From positions 1-20,224 of the forward strand of contig JBAUTF010000020.1 of assembly GCA_049582065.1 (NCBI GenBank): a DNA stretch of 20,224 bases. The letters are read 5' to 3'. The position numbers were made by a program, and so were the translations under genes. The notes under the pieces are model-generated. The model ran no database searches. It was given only the letters and a program-made list of their open reading frames with translations, and was not told where the DNA came from. Of the stretch, positions 1 through 5,670 are shown in pieces. This DNA comes from DATKSS01 sp049582065 (GTDB lineage: Bacteria; Chloroflexota; Dormibacteria; Dormibacterales; Dormibacteraceae). Position 1 is the first letter of the stretch; each line of letters opens with the position of its first letter.

Positions 1-38
1 CGGGGCTCTAGCAGAAGGGAACCATAACGAGCTTCGAG

Positions 39-308
39 GTGGCGTTACTTGAGTTCCACGGCGGCGAACTAGGTGGCTTCGTCTTGCTTCGCGGCGAGCG
101 CGAAAAGATCGCCATGCTCCGGATCGACCCCGAGTTCCAGGGGCTCCAGACGCTCGAATCACTGGCGGTGGAAAACATTGCCGTCGTCGGGGCCGTGCTC
201 GGCGCCGAGCTCCAGCGGCAGATGGGCGACTACATAAACGAGCTCCCGATGGTGTCCGAACGTCGGCGTCCTAGCCGCCCGCGGGCAACAAAAGGCCGCG
301 CAGTTTAG
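39..308 (+). CDS. Possible small hypothetical protein
   Basis: This is an 89-residue frame from a GTG, in a frame bounded upstream by a TAG at 9-11. I do not recognise the family. The middle part (about residues 20-70) alternates hydrophobic and charged residues like a folded soluble protein, whereas the last 20 residues are Arg-rich and look like read-out into non-coding sequence. The purine-rich GAAGGGA at 14-20 is too far from the GTG to be a clear ribosome binding site. It ends just before the broken zinc-ribbon copy at 331-471, and its TAG is followed by TGTCGGC (after two bases); the stop of the gene at 2117-2407 is followed by nearly the same sequence. It may be real, a remnant or chance. 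Confidence 0.33.
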   Translation: MALLEFHGGELGGFVLLRGEREKIAMLRIDPEFQGLQTLESLAVENIAVVGAVLGAELQRQMGDYINELPMVSERRRPSRPRATKGRAV

Positions 309-330
309 GCTGTCGGCGGGGGGAGCTTCG

Positions 331-471
331 ATAACCGACCAGGCGCAGCAAGCCGTAGGCCTGGTGGTCGAAGCTGAGTGCCCGCTGTGCCAGGTCGAAC
401 TGAAGGTCCATGACGGGCGGGCGTGCTGTCCTTGCTGTGGCGACAGCTGCAAGGCCGGCCCGGGCAGTTGA
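331..471 (+). pseudogene. Zinc-ribbon peptide, copy A (start lost and truncated)
   Basis: The frame reads VVEAECPLCQVELKVHDGRA followed by CCPCCGDS. It is nearly the same as residues 28-53 of the peptide at 2421-2618, so the two are paralogues. The CPLC and CCPCC knuckles with an HDGRA linker look like a four-cysteine zinc ribbon. There is no ATG, TTG or GTG in frame from the upstream stop at 235-237 until GTG 364. However, GGGGGGAG at 318-325 lies 5 nt before an ATA at 331, exactly where homology to copy B begins, which suggests an ATG-to-ATA start loss. The TGA at 469-471 replaces a Leu codon of copy B, and beyond it the frame continues EVRHCPE, matching EVR then CP in copy B. The function is unknown; a GTG-started 35-residue peptide from 364 remains possible. 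Confidence 0.5.
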
Positions 472-803
472 GAAGTCAGGCATTGCCCTGAACCATGGGC
501 GCAATTGCGAGCACTAGCAGGCGGTGTGGGCGAGAGTCCTAGAGACAATCAGACGGAGCTGGGCTTAGGTTGGCTTTGGGGACGGGCGTCGGGGCCGAGT
601 TCTTGCAGGGCTAACCCCAAGAGCTGGGTGGGGGCGTACGGCCCTTGTCTTGGTGCAGTCGCGCTCGGCGCAGCAGTCGCCTCCCGTGGGCGCTTTCGGG
701 GTGGGTAAAAAATCCCAGCTGAAATCGGGACAAAGTCCCGGCGGCAAACGAATCGCTCGAGCCTACGCTGCCAAGCGGAAAGCAGGTTCCGAGGCGCAGG
801 GCG
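472..803. other. No convincing gene; stacked hairpins
   Basis: No frame in this stretch reads like a protein on either strand. It holds consecutive dyads: TGGG/CCCA (702-705 with 714-717), a perfect CGGGAC-AAA-GTCCCG hairpin (726-740), and GGCGGC pairing with GCTGCC (740-745 with 767-772, one G-U pair). They could form a structured RNA, but no known riboswitch consensus was recognised. Confidence 0.4.
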
Positions 804-932
804 ATGGTTCTCCCGTTTCAGGTCCAGGGGTTAGGGGCCGGGCTCGGTGCTCGCCACACTTGCTGTTCCTGCGCTGACCCTCGGCCTGTCGGCTGTGGGT
901 CGGCTTGTTTAGGCGGAATGGAGACATGTTGA
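804..932 (+). CDS. Possible 42-residue Cys-rich peptide
   Basis: From the ATG at 804 the frame gives a 42-residue peptide with six cysteines in its last 23 residues, arranged TCCSC, then CGSAC, then a C-terminal Cys. The TGA (930-932) overlaps the ATG (926) of the next Cys-rich frame, an arrangement compatible with translational coupling. A purine-rich GAGGCGCAGGG lies just upstream of the ATG. No family is recognised. The N-terminal half is Gly-rich and unremarkable, and a 43-codon open frame in high-GC DNA is easily produced by chance. It is listed because of the cysteine pattern and its position beside three other Cys-motif frames. Confidence 0.27.
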   Translation: MVLPFQVQGLGAGLGARHTCCSCADPRPVGCGSACLGGMETC

Positions 933-1177
933 AAGTGGGAGTTACGAATCAGGTTCTTGGCACTCTGCGATCGTCTAGAAGAACCTGGTGCTGCGAGCGG
1001 TGCCGGGCAGCAGCGCTGAAGGCCGACAACGCCGCGGGCTCGTTTGCAGGAAGGGGCCACCAAGCGATCACCCCCCAACCCCCAAAGCAGGTCACCCCGC
1101 CGATGCCCGCGAACAAGGAATCGTTAACCCGGCCTAGCGCGTTTCTTCTTCCCTCCCTGACTTGGACAGTGCATTAA
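926..1177 (+). CDS. Small WCCxxC-motif protein, copy 1
   Basis: The ATG at 926 opens an 83-residue frame. Its residues 8-31 (QVLGTLR then TWCCERCRAAAL) align with QLVGVVR then SWCCESCRRAAL in the minus-strand frame at 1654-1818. About half the positions are identical over 23 residues, and both the start codon and the VG near the N-terminus line up. I infer a small metal-binding (zinc-knuckle-like) family with a Pro-rich tail: this copy has PQPPKQVTPPMP, the other a PAD-PAPAPA tail. With only three Cys per protein, metal binding would need a fourth ligand or a dimer. A purine-rich GGCGGAATGGAG precedes the start. The final 20 or so residues look like run-on and share nothing with the other copy. 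Function unknown. Confidence 0.5.
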   Translation: MLKVGVTNQVLGTLRSSRRTWCCERCRAAALKADNAAGSFAGRGHQAITPQPPKQVTPPMPANKESLTRPSAFLLPSLTWTVH

Positions 1178-1387
1178 AGAGTCGGCAGTTCGCGCGTCTG
1201 GTCGTGGTCGGGGCAGCCCGTCGGGAGTAGGCTTGCGGCGGGAAAGGGGGCGATATGGCGCGCGCTGTGAGGACGTACACCTCAGCGCCTTCAAGGGGGT
1301 AGGGAAGCGCCGCCCGCCACACCCATCTTCCCAAGCCTGGCCGTCGGCCTTTGGCCAAGGTCGGCGGTCAGGTGTATTGAGGGTTGG

Positions 1388-1642
1388 CTATGTGGAGGGT
1401 GGCGCGGTAATAGGCTCTTGTCCAGCCTCACTCATGGCCGCGTCCACCCAACTTGAGTTCATCGCTCGGTTGAAGAAGCCATCAACGTCGTCGCGGACCC
1501 TCCGGGCGCAGTCTCGGCAAAGGAACAGCCTACCGGGGCGATGGGAAGGTATGAGCAATGCGCGGTGGTTGGACCCGGTCCCGCAGAACTGGCATATGCC
1601 CTTGCCGCCATGAAGCCACTGAATCGGCTGAAAAGAATCCAT
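1388..1642 (-). CDS. Stand-alone ClpX-type C4 zinc-finger protein
   Basis: This is an 84-residue protein. Residues 16-50 follow the pattern of the N-terminal C4 zinc finger of ClpX: ICQFCG, a basic/hydrophobic stretch ending in LF, then LCRDCARRV. The four cysteines are at 17, 20, 42 and 45. The gap between the second and third is 21 residues, slightly longer than the 18 or so of ClpX. No AAA+ ATPase follows; the C-terminus is short and polar. I chose the ATG at 1640-1642 over the TTG two codons upstream, because an AAGG overlapping the upstream stop lies about 9 nt before it. It begins 11 nt after the stop of the WCCxxC gene (1654-1818), so the two are probably co-translated. Free ClpX-type fingers generally mediate dimerisation and protein contacts; that role here is inference. 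Confidence 0.62.
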   Translation of the reverse strand: MDSFQPIQWLHGGKGICQFCGTGSNHRALLIPSHRPGRLFLCRDCARRVRDDVDGFFNRAMNSSWVDAAMSEAGQEPITAPPST

Positions 1643-1653
1643 CTGCAAGTGCC

Positions 1654-1818
1654 TTAAGAGTTGTTGGCGGGAGCTGGAGCGGGGTCTGCCGGCGCCTTGG
1701 TCTTCTGGTGGGCGATGCCATGCTGGCCGGCGAGCGCCGCCCTCCGGCAGCTCTCACAGCACCAGCTCTGGCTGGCGGGACGCACAACTCCGACGAGCTG
1801 ACGCAGAATCCCCACCAT
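1654..1818 (-). CDS. Small WCCxxC-motif protein, copy 2
   Basis: This 54-residue frame runs from an ATG at 1816-1818 to a TAA at 1654-1656. The core SWCCESCRRAAL (residues 18-29) is paralogous to the plus-strand frame at 926-1177, and the N-terminal parts also align (VG near the start, then Q-L-V-G against Q-V-L-G). The C-terminus is a flexible Ala/Pro tail ending APAPANNS. Conservation of the motif on the opposite strand, in a second place, with start codons in register, is the main evidence that it is coding. It lies immediately upstream of the ClpX-type zinc-finger gene in the same direction. No clear ribosome binding site is seen. An inverted repeat with CGAAACGGTC arms lies just upstream. 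Function unknown; probably metal binding. Confidence 0.58.
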   Translation of the reverse strand: MVGILRQLVGVVRPASQSWCCESCRRAALAGQHGIAHQKTKAPADPAPAPANNS

Positions 1819-1825
1819 TTAACAA

Positions 1826-1890
1826 CGCACGAAACGGTCGGTCTACCCATTCGATTTTCACGCCTGTCGCTAGGCGAGACCGTTTCGCGT
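1826..1890. repeat. Inverted repeat upstream of the minus-strand zinc-finger pair
   Basis: CGAAACGGTC (1830-1839) is repeated in exact inverted orientation as GACCGTTTCG (1878-1887). The match extends into a shared ACGC at the outer edge with a two-base indel. The arms are 38 nt apart and lie 12-72 nt upstream of the start at 1818. It could be a pair of operator half-sites, a long stem-loop, or the edge of a mobile remnant. The 1891-2116 stretch beside it shows no convincing gene. Confidence 0.4.
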
Positions 1891-2116
1891 CCGGCCGTCA
1901 GTCGGTCTGGGCTCGAGGCGATGATCGAGGCTGGCAAGGTCGAAGCATTGCCTACCGGCTCTACTAAAATGATCGCGACAGAGCGAGATCGGGCGCCTCA
2001 AGGCGTCGGGGGGCTGGTTCTCGGGCGCTGCCGGCGTGAGGCCCGCCGTACGCGTTGCTATGGAGACAGAGACCAGCAGGATTGGCGGATCAGGCGCGAT
2101 AAACGATCTGAGAACC

Positions 2117-2407
2117 GTGAAGCTATACCACCTGACGATGCACTCGACCGAGATTCTGCGCGACGGCTTTGGCGAAACGACCGGAACGTACCTGACCGAG
2201 AGTGACCATAGTGGCGTGTGGTTATTCGACCGACCGGTCGACAAGCGCATAGGTGGTGGCGACGAGGCTGTAATGCTGGAACTTGAGATACCCGAGCCGG
2301 TTGTCCTCCCGTTCGAGTCGGTCGGAAACCTGCCCTACCGCCAGTTCTTGATGCCGGCGGCGCTCGTCAACCTGTACGGGCCGCCCCGCATCAGCAACGA
2401 ACACTAG
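2117..2407 (+). CDS. Hypothetical protein with YHLT / GVWLFDRP motifs
   Basis: The GTG at 2117 gives a 96-residue protein beginning VKLYHLT. ATG 2060 and GTG 2036 are in frame further upstream, but the residues they add look non-coding. Visible features are YHLT near the N-terminus, ILRDGF, then GTYLTESDHSGVWLFDRP, then a hydrophobic strand AVMLELEIPEPVV, and YRQFLMPAALVN near the end. The order 'YHxT, ILxxGF, GVWLxDRP, LEIP' reminds me of small ADP-ribosyltransferase-fold and RES-like proteins, but that is only an impression and no catalytic set can be assigned. Codon use is better than in the flanking sequence. It ends 13 nt before the zinc-ribbon gene at 2421, suggesting a two-gene unit. 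Confidence 0.58.
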   Translation: MKLYHLTMHSTEILRDGFGETTGTYLTESDHSGVWLFDRPVDKRIGGGDEAVMLELEIPEPVVLPFESVGNLPYRQFLMPAALVNLYGPPRISNEH

Positions 2408-2420
2408 TTGTCGGCTCTGG

Positions 2421-2618
2421 ATGCGCCGCGAGCATGGGAAGCCAGTTCTCGTCGTGGCTGACACATTCCGGACCCAAGCTGAGCGCGCCATCGCCTCCGT
2501 AGTCGAGGCTGAATGCCCGCTATGCAAGGTCGAGCTGCGAGTCCACGACGGGCGAGCCTGCTGTACATGCTGTGGGGACTCGTACAACGTCGGCCCGAGC
2601 CGCTTGGAGGTTAGGTAG
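2421..2618 (+). CDS. Zinc-ribbon peptide, copy B (probably truncated)
   Basis: This 65-residue peptide has the core VVEAECPLCKVELRVHDGRA then CCTCCGDS. The cysteines are at 32, 35, 47, 48, 50 and 51, with His42, the layout of a small zinc ribbon. It is paralogous to the broken frame at 331-471. The ATG at 2421 was used, although homology to copy A begins only around residue 19, so a shorter start is possible. The TAG at 2616-2618 falls where copy A has a His codon, and the next codons read CP in both copies, so the ancestral protein was probably longer and this copy too may be truncated. It follows the 2117-2407 gene by 13 nt. Function unknown; protein or nucleic-acid contacts through a zinc ribbon are plausible. 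Confidence 0.6.
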   Translation: MRREHGKPVLVVADTFRTQAERAIASVVEAECPLCKVELRVHDGRACCTCCGDSYNVGPSRLEVR

Positions 2619-2789
2619 TGCCCGAGCACGGGCCCGAGGTGCCGTAGGTACGCGGGTGGGCGGGGTTGACGCCTCTTCGGAATTCTCGCTCGCCGGGGGG
2701 CGATTCGCGTGCGAAGGCCTAGTGCACTGGACGGTACCGTTTACAAGCTGGGAGCTACCCCGGGAGGTAATCGCGCCGCTCGTGTGTAG
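2619..2789. other. Intergenic, no supported gene
   Basis: No frame reads like a protein on either strand, apart from the few codons that continue the zinc-ribbon homology beyond its TAG. Together with 2790-3242 this makes more than 600 nt without a firmly supported intact gene. Confidence 0.45.
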
Positions 2790-3044
2790 GGAGGGCCGCC
2801 TTCAGCGAAAATTGACCCGGCCCGTCAGTCACAGACCATTCCCGAAGCCGCAGCATTTCTGGGGCTCAACCTCTCCGTCAATGACCGCCTGCGTGTGGCT
2901 GGCGGTGAGACTCTTGTGTTCGTGATCATTCCATCTACACCAGAAGTCTCGCCGGATCGAATCGACATGGACGCGCTCAGCGACCGCCACCAGTCGTTGG
3001 TGGGTGATGCCCGGCGGGCCACCGATGATCGTTGGATCAAGTAG
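2790..3044 (+). pseudogene. Possible gene fragment of unknown family
   Basis: The frame ending in TAG at 3042-3044 reads like protein for about 70 residues: IPEAAAFLGLNLSVNDRLRV, then a hydrophobic strand TLVFVIIP, then DRIDMDALSDRHQSLVGD. Its third codon positions are GC-rich. There is no ATG, GTG or TTG ahead of the conserved-looking part, and the frame is closed upstream by a TAG at 2787-2789. It therefore looks like the C-terminal piece of a decayed gene or one read from an unusual start. I do not recognise the family. A minus-strand frame over the same bases is less protein-like. The rest, 3045-3229, shows no gene. Confidence 0.33.
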
Positions 3045-3242
3045 GTCTACGGTGCCGCCCAGGGCGATCTTACTTTGCTTCGGCGCCGACCTGCGCAAAC
3101 GCGGGCGGCACGTTGGTCCTGGTTGGCGCATGCTGGAGTGACCGAACCTCCCGCTCCTTCACGAACCCTTCGGCATGGAGCACGCAAGGAGTTCCTGGCG
3201 CCTTAACGCCACCATCGGCACCCGGAGGGAAGGAGCCGAACA

Positions 3243-3683
3243 GTGCCCGAGCACAACAAGGTACTCGCGCGTCGAAACATCGAAGAGGTCTGGAACCAGG
3301 GCAAGATCGCGGTAGTCGATGAGCTGATCGCTCACAGCGCGATCTTCCACGACCCCAACCTCCCGGAGGGCAAGTTCGCCGAGCCCGAAGGCTACAAGAA
3401 GTACGTCTCGATCTACCGGTCTGCGTTTCCGGACCTCCATCTGACCATCCACGACCAGGTGGCGGAAGGCGACAAGGTGGTCACTCGCTGGAGCGCCAGC
3501 GGCACGAACGACGGCCCTCTGATGGGTATCGCCGCAACCCACAAGCGCGCGACCGTGCTAGGGGTGGACATCAACCGCTACGAGAACGGCAAGATCGTCG
3601 AAGGGTGGATCAGCTACGACATGTTGGGCCTGCTTCAGCAGCTCGGCGTAGAGACGCTCGAGGCGGTTGCGGCGCCGGCCTGA
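3243..3683 (+). CDS. SnoaL-like / ester-cyclase-type protein
   Basis: This 146-residue protein belongs to the SnoaL-like polyketide-cyclase group of the NTF2-like superfamily. The layout is typical: a first helix NIEEVWNQGKIAVVDELI, then the FHDPNLPEG loop, GYKKYVSIYRSAFPDLHLTI, VAEGDKVVTRWSASGTNDG, INRYENGKIVEGW and a short C-terminal helix. The NTF2 cone holds a hydrophobic pocket used for diverse small molecules, so the substrate cannot be named. Most such stand-alone proteins are annotated only as ester cyclases. Length is normal. The GTG start is fixed by AAGGAG at 3230-3235, 7 nt upstream, the clearest ribosome binding site in the left third of the window. It is convergent with the tryptophanase gene, 24 nt apart, and appears monocistronic. 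Confidence 0.85.
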   Translation: MPEHNKVLARRNIEEVWNQGKIAVVDELIAHSAIFHDPNLPEGKFAEPEGYKKYVSIYRSAFPDLHLTIHDQVAEGDKVVTRWSASGTNDGPLMGIAATHKRATVLGVDINRYENGKIVEGWISYDMLGLLQQLGVETLEAVAAPA

Positions 3684-3707
3684 TCGCGCAGGGCGACCGG
3701 GCTCGGG

Positions 3708-5084
3708 TCAGGCCCGAAGCGGCTCGAAACGCGCGGTGAAATGGCGGAGCGTCGGCGCTTGTTCCACGATCCGGTAGCCGGGGAGCCCGGCCGCGCCGCC
3801 GGCGACCTCGGCGCAGACCTCGATGACGTAGTCGATGTGACTCTGGGTATAGGTGCGGCGGGGAATCGCCAGCCGCACCAGGTCGAGGGCAGCCGGCTGC
3901 TCGGTCCCGTCGGGGCGGCGCCCGAACATCACGGTTCCGATCTCGCAGCCGCGCACGCCGCCTGTCTCGTAGAGCGCCACCGCCAGGGCCTGCCCAGGGT
4001 ACTGCAAGGGCGGAATGTGGCCGAGCAGGGAGCGCGCGTCGATGTACACGGCGTGGCCGCCGGTCGGCTGAACGATCGGGATGCCCAGCCGGTCAAGCGC
4101 CTTTCCGAGGTAGGCCGTCGAGCGCACCCGGTACTGGAGGTAATCGTGTTGAACGACCTCCCGCAGGCCCTGCGCGATCGCTTCCAGGTCGCGACCCGCC
4201 AGGCCGCCGTAAGTAGGAAATCCCTCGGTGAGGATGAGTAGGTTTCGGCACCGAGCAGCCCATTCGTCGTCGTTCATGGCAAGCCAGCCGCCGATGTTGG
4301 CGAGGCCGTCCTTCTTGGCGCTCATCGTCATGCCGTCCGCCAGCGAGGCGATCTCGCGCACGATGTCACGAACCTGCCGGCGCTGCTGCCCTGGCTCGCG
4401 CTCGCGGATGAACCAGGCGTTCTCGGCAAAGCGGCAGGCGTCCAGGAAAAGAGGCACGCGATGACGCGAACAGACCTCCCGTACGGAGCGCAGGTTGGCC
4501 AGCGACACGGGTTGGCCGCCGCCCGAGTTGTTGGTGATGGTGACAAACACGACCGGGATGTCGGCGCGCCGCGATTGTAGGAGCGCGTCGAGCCCCTCGA
4601 CATTCATGTTGCCCTTGAACGGATGCAGCGCTGCGGGATCTCTTCCCTCGTCGCAGAGCAGGTCGATCGCCTCGGCGCCCGTGAACTCCACGTTGGCTCG
4701 AGTGGTGTCGAAATGTGTGTTGTTCGGCACGAGCTTGCCTGGCCCCGCGATCGCGGTGAAGAGGATCTTCTCCGCCGCGCGACCCTGGTGGGTCGGGATC
4801 ACGTGCTTGAACGGAAACAGGTCCTGAACACTTTCGAGGAAGCGGTAGTAGGAGGGCGAGCCGGCGTAGCTCTCATCCCCGCGCTGCACCCCCGCCCACT
4901 GGTCGCGCGACATTGCCCCGGTGCCTGAATCCGTCAGGAGGTCGATGATCACGTCGTCGGAATGCACCGCGAACAGGTTGTAACCCGCCTCACGGACCAC
5001 CTTCTTCCGATGACGGGGCGTCGTCATCCGCAGCGGCTCCACGGAGTGGATGCGGAACGGCTCGATTATGGTGCGGAACGCCAT
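3708..5084 (-). CDS. tnaA: Tryptophanase (PLP-dependent beta-eliminating lyase)
   Basis: This 458-residue fold-type I PLP enzyme cleaves L-tryptophan to indole, pyruvate and ammonia in the cytosol. Visible landmarks are EPFRIHSVEP at the N-terminus, IDLLTDSGTGAMS (47-59), IPTHQGRAAE (96-105), NNSGGGQPVSLANL (185-198), DACRFAENAWFI (215-226), the PLP-lysine motif MSAKKDG (254-260, Lys258 by alignment to Lys257 of tyrosine phenol-lyase), and GFPTYGGLAGRDLEA. Tyrosine phenol-lyase is the close alternative. Two discriminating sites favour tryptophanase: Asp126 (FDTT, Thr in TPL) and Ile382 (EIG, the Arg381 site of TPL). These assignments come from remembered family alignments. Length is normal. 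The start context is weak (GAGAG only). It lies 106 nt after the membrane-protein gene, so joint transcription is possible. No tnaB-type permease or TnaC-like leader is visible. Confidence 0.88.
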   Translation of the reverse strand: MAFRTIIEPFRIHSVEPLRMTTPRHRKKVVREAGYNLFAVHSDDVIIDLLTDSGTGAMSRDQWAGVQRGDESYAGSPSYYRFLESVQDLFPFKHVIPTHQGRAAEKILFTAIAGPGKLVPNNTHFDTTRANVEFTGAEAIDLLCDEGRDPAALHPFKGNMNVEGLDALLQSRRADIPVVFVTITNNSGGGQPVSLANLRSVREVCSRHRVPLFLDACRFAENAWFIREREPGQQRRQVRDIVREIASLADGMTMSAKKDGLANIGGWLAMNDDEWAARCRNLLILTEGFPTYGGLAGRDLEAIAQGLREVVQHDYLQYRVRSTAYLGKALDRLGIPIVQPTGGHAVYIDARSLLGHIPPLQYPGQALAVALYETGGVRGCEIGTVMFGRRPDGTEQPAALDLVRLAIPRRTYTQSHIDYVIEVCAEVAGGAAGLPGYRIVEQAPTLRHFTARFEPLRA

Positions 5085-5141
5085 TGGCTCTCAATCGTCG
5101 CTGTTTGCCTCCGGGGCTGCGCGGTCCACACCCGGGAGGGC

Positions 5142-5165
5142 GCCGGGTCCGCGTTCGAACCCGGC
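5142..5165. terminator. Stem-loop between membrane-protein gene and tnaA
   Basis: GCCGGGT (5142-5148) pairs perfectly with ACCCGGC (5159-5165) around a 10-nt loop in the 106-nt gap. There is no U-run on either strand, so it may be a weak terminator, an RNA-stability element, or nothing. Confidence 0.3.
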
Positions 5166-5190
5166 TTCCCGCCCATGACCCGACTCGTGA

Positions 5191-5577
5191 TCAGGCGACC
5201 ACTTGCTTGTTCGTAGTCGATGGGGTTACGCCTTCCACCGCGTGGCGCACCGTGGCCATCACCCACAGCATGGCCGTGACCACCATCAGCGCGACCAGGA
5301 ACTCCTGCGTGCCGAAGATCAGCCCTCCGACAATGGCGACCGCCAGCGCGATCATCACGATCACCGTCGTCATCAGCCCGAACGGGTCCCTGTAGTAGAA
5401 ACTCTCGCGAGGCGCGCCCAGCGCGCACGCTCCCACTCCTACGACCCCAAGGGCGATGATGCCCGACCGCACTCCGCCCAGAAGCGGCCAGCCCCAGCCC
5501 TGGACGACCGAAAGTGCCATCAGCAGACCAGCCAAAACGAGAACCGTCGACAAAGCGTCTTTCCACGTGAGCCTCAT
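5191..5577 (-). CDS. Small four-helix integral membrane protein
   Basis: This is a 128-residue hydrophobic protein with four predicted membrane segments, at about 9-25, 34-53, 69-89 and 92-110. A charged loop after segment two (APRESFYYRDPFG) separates two hairpins. Both termini are polar; the N-terminus MRLTWKD is probably cytoplasmic. I do not recognise a characterised family. GGAGG lies 9 nt upstream of the ATG, a good ribosome binding site that fixes the start. It is downstream of the PPOX gene (93 nt gap) and upstream of tnaA (106 nt gap), all on the same strand, so it may be transcribed with either. A role in transport or envelope structure cannot be decided from sequence. Confidence 0.75.
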   Translation of the reverse strand: MRLTWKDALSTVLVLAGLLMALSVVQGWGWPLLGGVRSGIIALGVVGVGACALGAPRESFYYRDPFGLMTTVIVMIALAVAIVGGLIFGTQEFLVALMVVTAMLWVMATVRHAVEGVTPSTTNKQVVA

Positions 5578-5670
5578 GTTCAGATACCTCCGGCCACAAC
5601 CTACCTCTGTCCGGGATCGGTGCCAACTGCCATAAGTCCCCGCCCGAAAGGCCCATCCGGCGGGTCCCAG

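Noticed and set aside
1558..2205. A 215-codon plus-strand frame
   Set aside because: It runs opposite the paralogue-supported minus-strand WCCxxC gene and its translation is low-complexity Arg-rich shadow sequence.
2616..2618. Programmed stop-codon readthrough in the zinc-ribbon gene
   Set aside because: The two copies use different stops (TGA and TAG) at different positions, and no conserved readthrough context or downstream structure is seen; independent truncation is simpler.
2617..3254. A 13-nt match (AGTGCCCGAGCAC) between 2617-2629 and the SnoaL-like gene start at 3242-3254
   Set aside because: A few 13-mer matches are expected by chance in 20 kb, and no similarity extends beyond it.
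3708..5084. Tyrosine phenol-lyase as the identity of the beta-eliminating lyase
   Set aside because: The Arg and Thr typical of TPL specificity are replaced by Ile382 and Asp126, as in tryptophanase.
5142..5165. Possible tRNA T-arm (GTTCGAAC inside a GC stem)
   Set aside because: The loop is 10 nt and no acceptor, D or anticodon arms surround it; it is better read as a plain stem-loop.
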